Assembly: GCF_007747215.1 (NCBI RefSeq)
Contig: NZ_CP036273.1
Span: 5,440,322-5,504,321 of the forward strand
Reading direction: 5' to 3'
DNA: 64,000 nt
From: Urbifossiella limnaea
GTDB taxonomy: Bacteria; Planctomycetota; Planctomycetia; Gemmatales; Gemmataceae
The notes beneath the pieces were generated by a model, which was given only the letters and a program-made list of their open reading frames with translations, was not told the origin of the DNA and made no database searches. Shown here one piece after another: positions 61,251-64,000 of this stretch (position 1 is the first letter of the stretch; the number at the start of each line of letters is the position of its first letter). The position numbers were made by a program, and so were the translations under genes.

Positions 61251-62161
61251 ACGAACTGCAATCGGACCTCGGCGCCTTCCGCCACTACCTCCGCGCCGAG
61301 CGCGGCATGGCCGACAACACCGTCCAGGCCTACGGCCGCGACCTGGAACGCTTCGCCAGGTGGTGCGCCCTCGTCCGCTACGACGGCTACACCTCCCCCA
61401 CCCTGAAAGACCTGGCTCGCTACCTCGCGTTCCTGCACGACGAACAGCTCGCCGTGCCGAGCATCGCCCGGCACCTCGTGTCGCTCAAGATGTTCTACCG
61501 CTTCCTCAAGCTGGAAGAGAAAGCCGACGCCTCCGCGGTCGATCTGCTCGCCTCGCCCAAACTGTGGGAACGCATCCCGTCGGTACTGCCGCCCAACGCC
61601 GTGGACGAACTCCTGAAGGCGCCGCAGCCCGGCGACCGCTTCTTCCTCCGCGACCGGGCCATCCTCGAAACGCTGTACGCCACCGGCTGTCGGGCCTCCG
61701 AAGTCGTCGGGCTGAAGGTGCAGGACGTGTACCTCGACGCCGCGTTCCTCAAGTGCTTCGGGAAAGGGAGCAAGCAGCGCGTCGTGCCGCTCGGCCGCCC
61801 CGCCATCGCGGCGCTGCGGGCCTACCTCGCCGACGGCCGCGCCGCCAAGCCTGCCGACGGCCCCGAGTCGGTGTTCGTCAGTAAGTCCGGCCGGCCGCTC
61901 GACCGCATCTTCCTGTGGGGGCTCGTCAAGAAGTACTGCCAGCGGGCCGGCCTGCCGGCGACCACCAGCCCACACACGCTGCGGCACAGCTTCGCCACGC
62001 ACGTCCTCGCCGGCGGCGCCGACCTGCGGAGTGTTCAGGAGATGCTCGGGCACGCCTCCATCAGCACCACCCAGCACTACACCCACGTCGACCGCGACCG
62101 GCTCAAGGCCATCCACAAGCAGTTCCACCCACGCGGCAAGCCTGCCGACGGGGCCGCCTGA
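61244..62161 (+). CDS. Tyrosine recombinase XerC/XerD-type
   Basis: The 305-residue protein has the N-terminal SAM-like core-binding domain (FRHYLRAERGMADNTVQAYG) and a catalytic domain with the full set: Arg150 (YATGCRASEVVGL), Lys in GKGSKQRVVPL, His244/Arg247 (HTLRHSFATHVLAGG), His270 (LGHASISTTQHYTHV) and the nucleophile Tyr279. It should resolve chromosome dimers at dif or act as an integrase; length and neighbours fit XerC/D better. XerC and XerD cannot be told apart here. ATG 61244 overlaps rdgB by 7 bp. Confidence 0.93.
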   Translation: MLNELQSDLGAFRHYLRAERGMADNTVQAYGRDLERFARWCALVRYDGYTSPTLKDLARYLAFLHDEQLAVPSIARHLVSLKMFYRFLKLEEKADASAVDLLASPKLWERIPSVLPPNAVDELLKAPQPGDRFFLRDRAILETLYATGCRASEVVGLKVQDVYLDAAFLKCFGKGSKQRVVPLGRPAIAALRAYLADGRAAKPADGPESVFVSKSGRPLDRIFLWGLVKKYCQRAGLPATTSPHTLRHSFATHVLAGGADLRSVQEMLGHASISTTQHYTHVDRDRLKAIHKQFHPRGKPADGAA

Positions 62162-62396
62162 CCTGCCCGACGCTCACTGACTACTGCCGACACTCACCCC
62201 GTGTCGCGAGCAGCTCCGAGTCAACAATGAGAACGATAGTCAGAGCAAAATCCGCCCCGTACTTTTCACCGATCTCTATTTTGCAAAACGAGTTACGACT
62301 CGCTTCGTGATTGGCCACAATTTTCGCGTTCGCTATTATGCCATCTTGCCACTTGTGAAGCACAGGAACGCACTCGCCTGCGTCGGAGCTGCCCCC
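62162..62396. other. Locally A/T-richer intergenic region upstream of the GntR-LacI-type gene
   Basis: This stretch has more A and T than any other in the window (for example 62220-62340) and no gene. It includes a possible promoter at 62311-62339 and GGAG before the chosen TTG start. Confidence 0.6.
62311..62339 (+). promoter_or_regulatory. Possible sigma-70-type promoter
   Basis: TTGGCC (62311-62316) and TATTAT (62334-62339) are separated by 17 bp, with 4/6 and 5/6 matches to the -35 and -10 consensus. A start site near 62346 would place transcription just upstream of the coding start. Confidence 0.4.
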
Positions 62397-63500
62397 TTGA
62401 CCGTTCCCGCATCCACTGCCGCGACGCCGAAGTATCTTGACGTGTCCGAATCGCTCGAGGCCGAGGTGCAAACCGGGCGGTGGGACGGCGGCAAGATGCC
62501 GAGCGTCCGCTGGGTTGCTCGGCACTACCGCGTCTCGGCGGTCACCGCGTCGCGGGCGCTGCAGGTGCTCCGCGACAAGGGACTCGTCCGCACCGTCGAG
62601 CGGTCCGGGTCGTTCCGCCAGCCGCCCGCGTCGGCCGACCGGTGGGCGCTCGTGCTCCGCACGACGGCGGGGCCGTGGCAGGCTGATACGCGCACCCTCG
62701 CCCGCGCCGGGTTCGAGGCGGTGGCCCGCCGCCGGCCGATGCACCTGGAGCCGGACCTGTTCCCCGCCGGCTTCGCCGCCGACGACGTGCCGGCGCTGAC
62801 ACGGCAGGCGAAGGAGCGCGGCGTGAGGGGCGTGTTCCTCCTGCCCTCGCGTGCCTGCGCGGCCGAAATGGCGACCGACGAGGCGCTACTGGCCGCGTGC
62901 CAGGCCGAAGGGCTGGCCGTGGTGCTGCTCGAACGCAACCTCCGCGGCGACGACCGGGTGCTGTCCGCCGACCTGGTCGCGGTGGACGACGTGGCCGGGG
63001 CCGCGTGCGCGACACGGCACTTGCTGGAAGGTGGGCGGACGCGGGTGGCGGTGGTGGTGGCGTCGCCGACGAGCAGCCATTACGACCGGGTGGCCGGCTA
63101 CCTGGTGGCACTGCACGCGGCCGGGCCGGGGTTCGAGCCGGTGGTGATTCGCCAGCCGGACGGGCTGGCGCCGGAGGAAGCCGCGTTGAAGTTGGCCGAC
63201 GAGGTGACGGCGCGGGGCCTCGACGGCGTGGTCTGCTACGCCGACTACGCCGCGGCGGGGTTGATCGCCGAGCTGACGGCGCGGGGCCGGGCGGTGCCCC
63301 GGGACGTGGCGGTGGTGGGGTTCGATGACCTGCCAGCGGGTTCGGGCGCGGTGGGGGTCACGAGCTACGCATACCCGGCGGAGGCGATGGCCGAGCAGGC
63401 GGTCCGGCTGATGGCGGAGCGGCTGGCGAACCCAGGACGGCCGGCGGTCAAGGTGCAGGTGCCGGGGCGGCTGGTGGTGCGGGGGAGCAGCGCGAGTTGA
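62397..63500 (+). CDS. GntR-LacI hybrid transcription regulator (AraR-like architecture)
   Basis: The protein has an N-terminal GntR-type winged HTH (PKYLDVSESLEAEVQTGRWD, MPSVRWVARHYRVSAVTASR, LQVLRDKGLVRTVERSGSF). A LacI/periplasmic-binding-type domain follows (FLLPSRACAAEMATDEALLA, GLAVVLLERNLRGDDRVLSA, VAVVVASPTSSHYDRVAGYL, DVAVVGFDDLPAGSGAVGVT). This fusion is that of AraR-like sugar-responsive regulators. The inducer is unknown. I chose TTG 62397, which follows CGGAG by 8 nt; GTG 62355 and GTG 62307 are also in frame. It gives 367 residues. Confidence 0.85.
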   Translation: MTVPASTAATPKYLDVSESLEAEVQTGRWDGGKMPSVRWVARHYRVSAVTASRALQVLRDKGLVRTVERSGSFRQPPASADRWALVLRTTAGPWQADTRTLARAGFEAVARRRPMHLEPDLFPAGFAADDVPALTRQAKERGVRGVFLLPSRACAAEMATDEALLAACQAEGLAVVLLERNLRGDDRVLSADLVAVDDVAGAACATRHLLEGGRTRVAVVVASPTSSHYDRVAGYLVALHAAGPGFEPVVIRQPDGLAPEEAALKLADEVTARGLDGVVCYADYAAAGLIAELTARGRAVPRDVAVVGFDDLPAGSGAVGVTSYAYPAEAMAEQAVRLMAERLANPGRPAVKVQVPGRLVVRGSSAS

Positions 63501-63508
63501 TTCACCGG

Positions 63509-63572
63509 GCCGGCCCCGTCAGGGGTCGGAGGCCTGCCGCGCGGCAGGCCTCCGACCCCTGACGGGGCCGGC
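63509..63572. terminator. 64-nt perfect palindrome between convergent genes
   Basis: Two 32-bp arms meet without a spacer, 8 bp after one stop and 12 bp before the other. The right half holds the 22 bases also present at 22292-22313. It can terminate in both directions. Confidence 0.8.
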
Positions 63573-63584
63573 TCCGAGGGCACC

Positions 63585-64000
63585 TTACTTCTTCTCGCCC
63601 TTCACCGCCGCCAGCACCGACCGTACGTCCGTCTCGTTCACCGACACGAACGCGAACGACTTCGCCACCTTCCCCTTGTCGGCCACCACCACCGTGACGT
63701 GCGCGTCGGCGTTGAGCCCCCACCCGTTCGGGCCGGACTTCTCGCCCTCGTGCGCGGCGTAGGCCGTGTTCTCCAGCTTCAGCGACATCTGCACCCGCGG
63801 CAGGTAGTCCTTGTTCTTCGTGAACGCCTCCTTGTCGCCGATCCACACCGCCACCACGCCGGCCTTCTCGTTCGCCGTCTTCAGCTTCTCGTCGAGCACC
63901 TTGATGAACCGCGCCATCGGCCGGCCGAAGTGCTCGGACTGCACGAACAGGTAAACCGTGGGGTCGTTCTTCCGCTCGGCGGCGAAGTCGGCCTCCTTCC
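63585..64000 (-). CDS. Thioredoxin-like fold protein, 5' end beyond the window
   Basis: The frame is open to the right edge and ends at 63585, giving at least 138 residues. It reads EADFAAERKNDPTVYLFVQS, RFIKVLDEKLKTANEKAGVV, AVWIGDKEAFTKNKDYLPRV and DAHVTVVVADKGKVAKSFAF, ending VLAAVKGEKK. The strand pattern and the last part are homologous to the CxxC protein at 24230-24775 (DADVTVMLFVKTQVVANFAF). No CxxC is in the visible part. The true start, and any signal peptide, lie to the right of the window; a GTG at 63944 is internal. Confidence 0.75.
   Translation of the reverse strand, partial: KEADFAAERKNDPTVYLFVQSEHFGRPMARFIKVLDEKLKTANEKAGVVAVWIGDKEAFTKNKDYLPRVQMSLKLENTAYAAHEGEKSGPNGWGLNADAHVTVVVADKGKVAKSFAFVSVNETDVRSVLAAVKGEKK

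Overview
The window is about 70% G+C and comes from a member of the Planctomycetota, most likely Gemmataceae. The markers for this are two small secreted proteins resembling a Gemmata paralogous family (TIGR03066-like), three proteins with the Gemmata repeat-companion N-terminal domain (TIGR02996-like) followed by leucine-rich repeats, an ECF sigma factor fused to a membrane segment and a beta-propeller, a sulfatase, a DUF1080 protein, Uma2, and many secreted proteins of unknown function. No rRNA, tRNA, CRISPR array, transposase or phage gene was seen. About 54 intact or edge-truncated genes and two gene remnants are described.

Layout. 1-6.7 kb: two very large secreted, membrane-anchored proteins in one minus-strand operon; the first runs off the left edge. 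7-14 kb: the ECF-propeller fusion, then a minus-strand group holding a probable ArsC/Spx-type selenoprotein (in-frame TGA plus a SECIS-like hairpin), a PQQ-type propeller, a DUF3754-like membrane protein, a 54-residue membrane protein, Uma2 and a secreted protein. 14.7-16.4 kb: a sigma-70 factor with an unusual N-terminal half and a leader of about 620 nt. 16.5-24.8 kb: TIGR03066-like paralogues, a coiled-coil protein, a phosphoesterase, a small signalling cluster (GAF/HisKA-like protein, 3-TM protein, PAS/AAA/Fis protein without GAFTGA), a TPR protein and a thioredoxin-like protein. 24.8-41 kb: mostly stand-alone metabolic and envelope genes (VWA, ECF sigma, receiver, FGGY kinase, GT-C-like giant, DUF1080, lactonase, FAD/Fe-S oxidoreductase, FolE, sulfatase, esterase). 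43.8-50.4 kb: a seven-gene plus-strand operon with stop/start overlaps (TolB-like propeller, three TIGR02996/LRR proteins, PP2C phosphatase, polytopic membrane protein, methyltransferase). 50.4-51.7 kb: remnants of two unrelated genes with frameshifts. 51.9-57.1 kb: aspartate kinase with four ACT domains, Kbl, an acyltransferase and a WhiG/FliA-type sigma factor. 57.7-64 kb: an M28/glutaminyl-cyclase-like lipoprotein, a CbiQ-like protein, a secreted protein, RdgB, XerC/D, a GntR-LacI hybrid regulator and a thioredoxin-like protein cut by the right edge.

Two themes stand out. The first is the probable selenoprotein, supported by two independent signals: the TGA replaces the catalytic cysteine of an ArsC/Spx fold to give UxxC, and a hairpin sits at the right distance downstream with G in the loop. 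The second is that most convergent gene pairs are separated by perfect or near-perfect palindromes, several sharing the same core, so the terminators look like members of a dispersed repeat family. Start codons were chosen from Shine-Dalgarno-like sequences, signal peptides and family-like N-termini; many are GTG.
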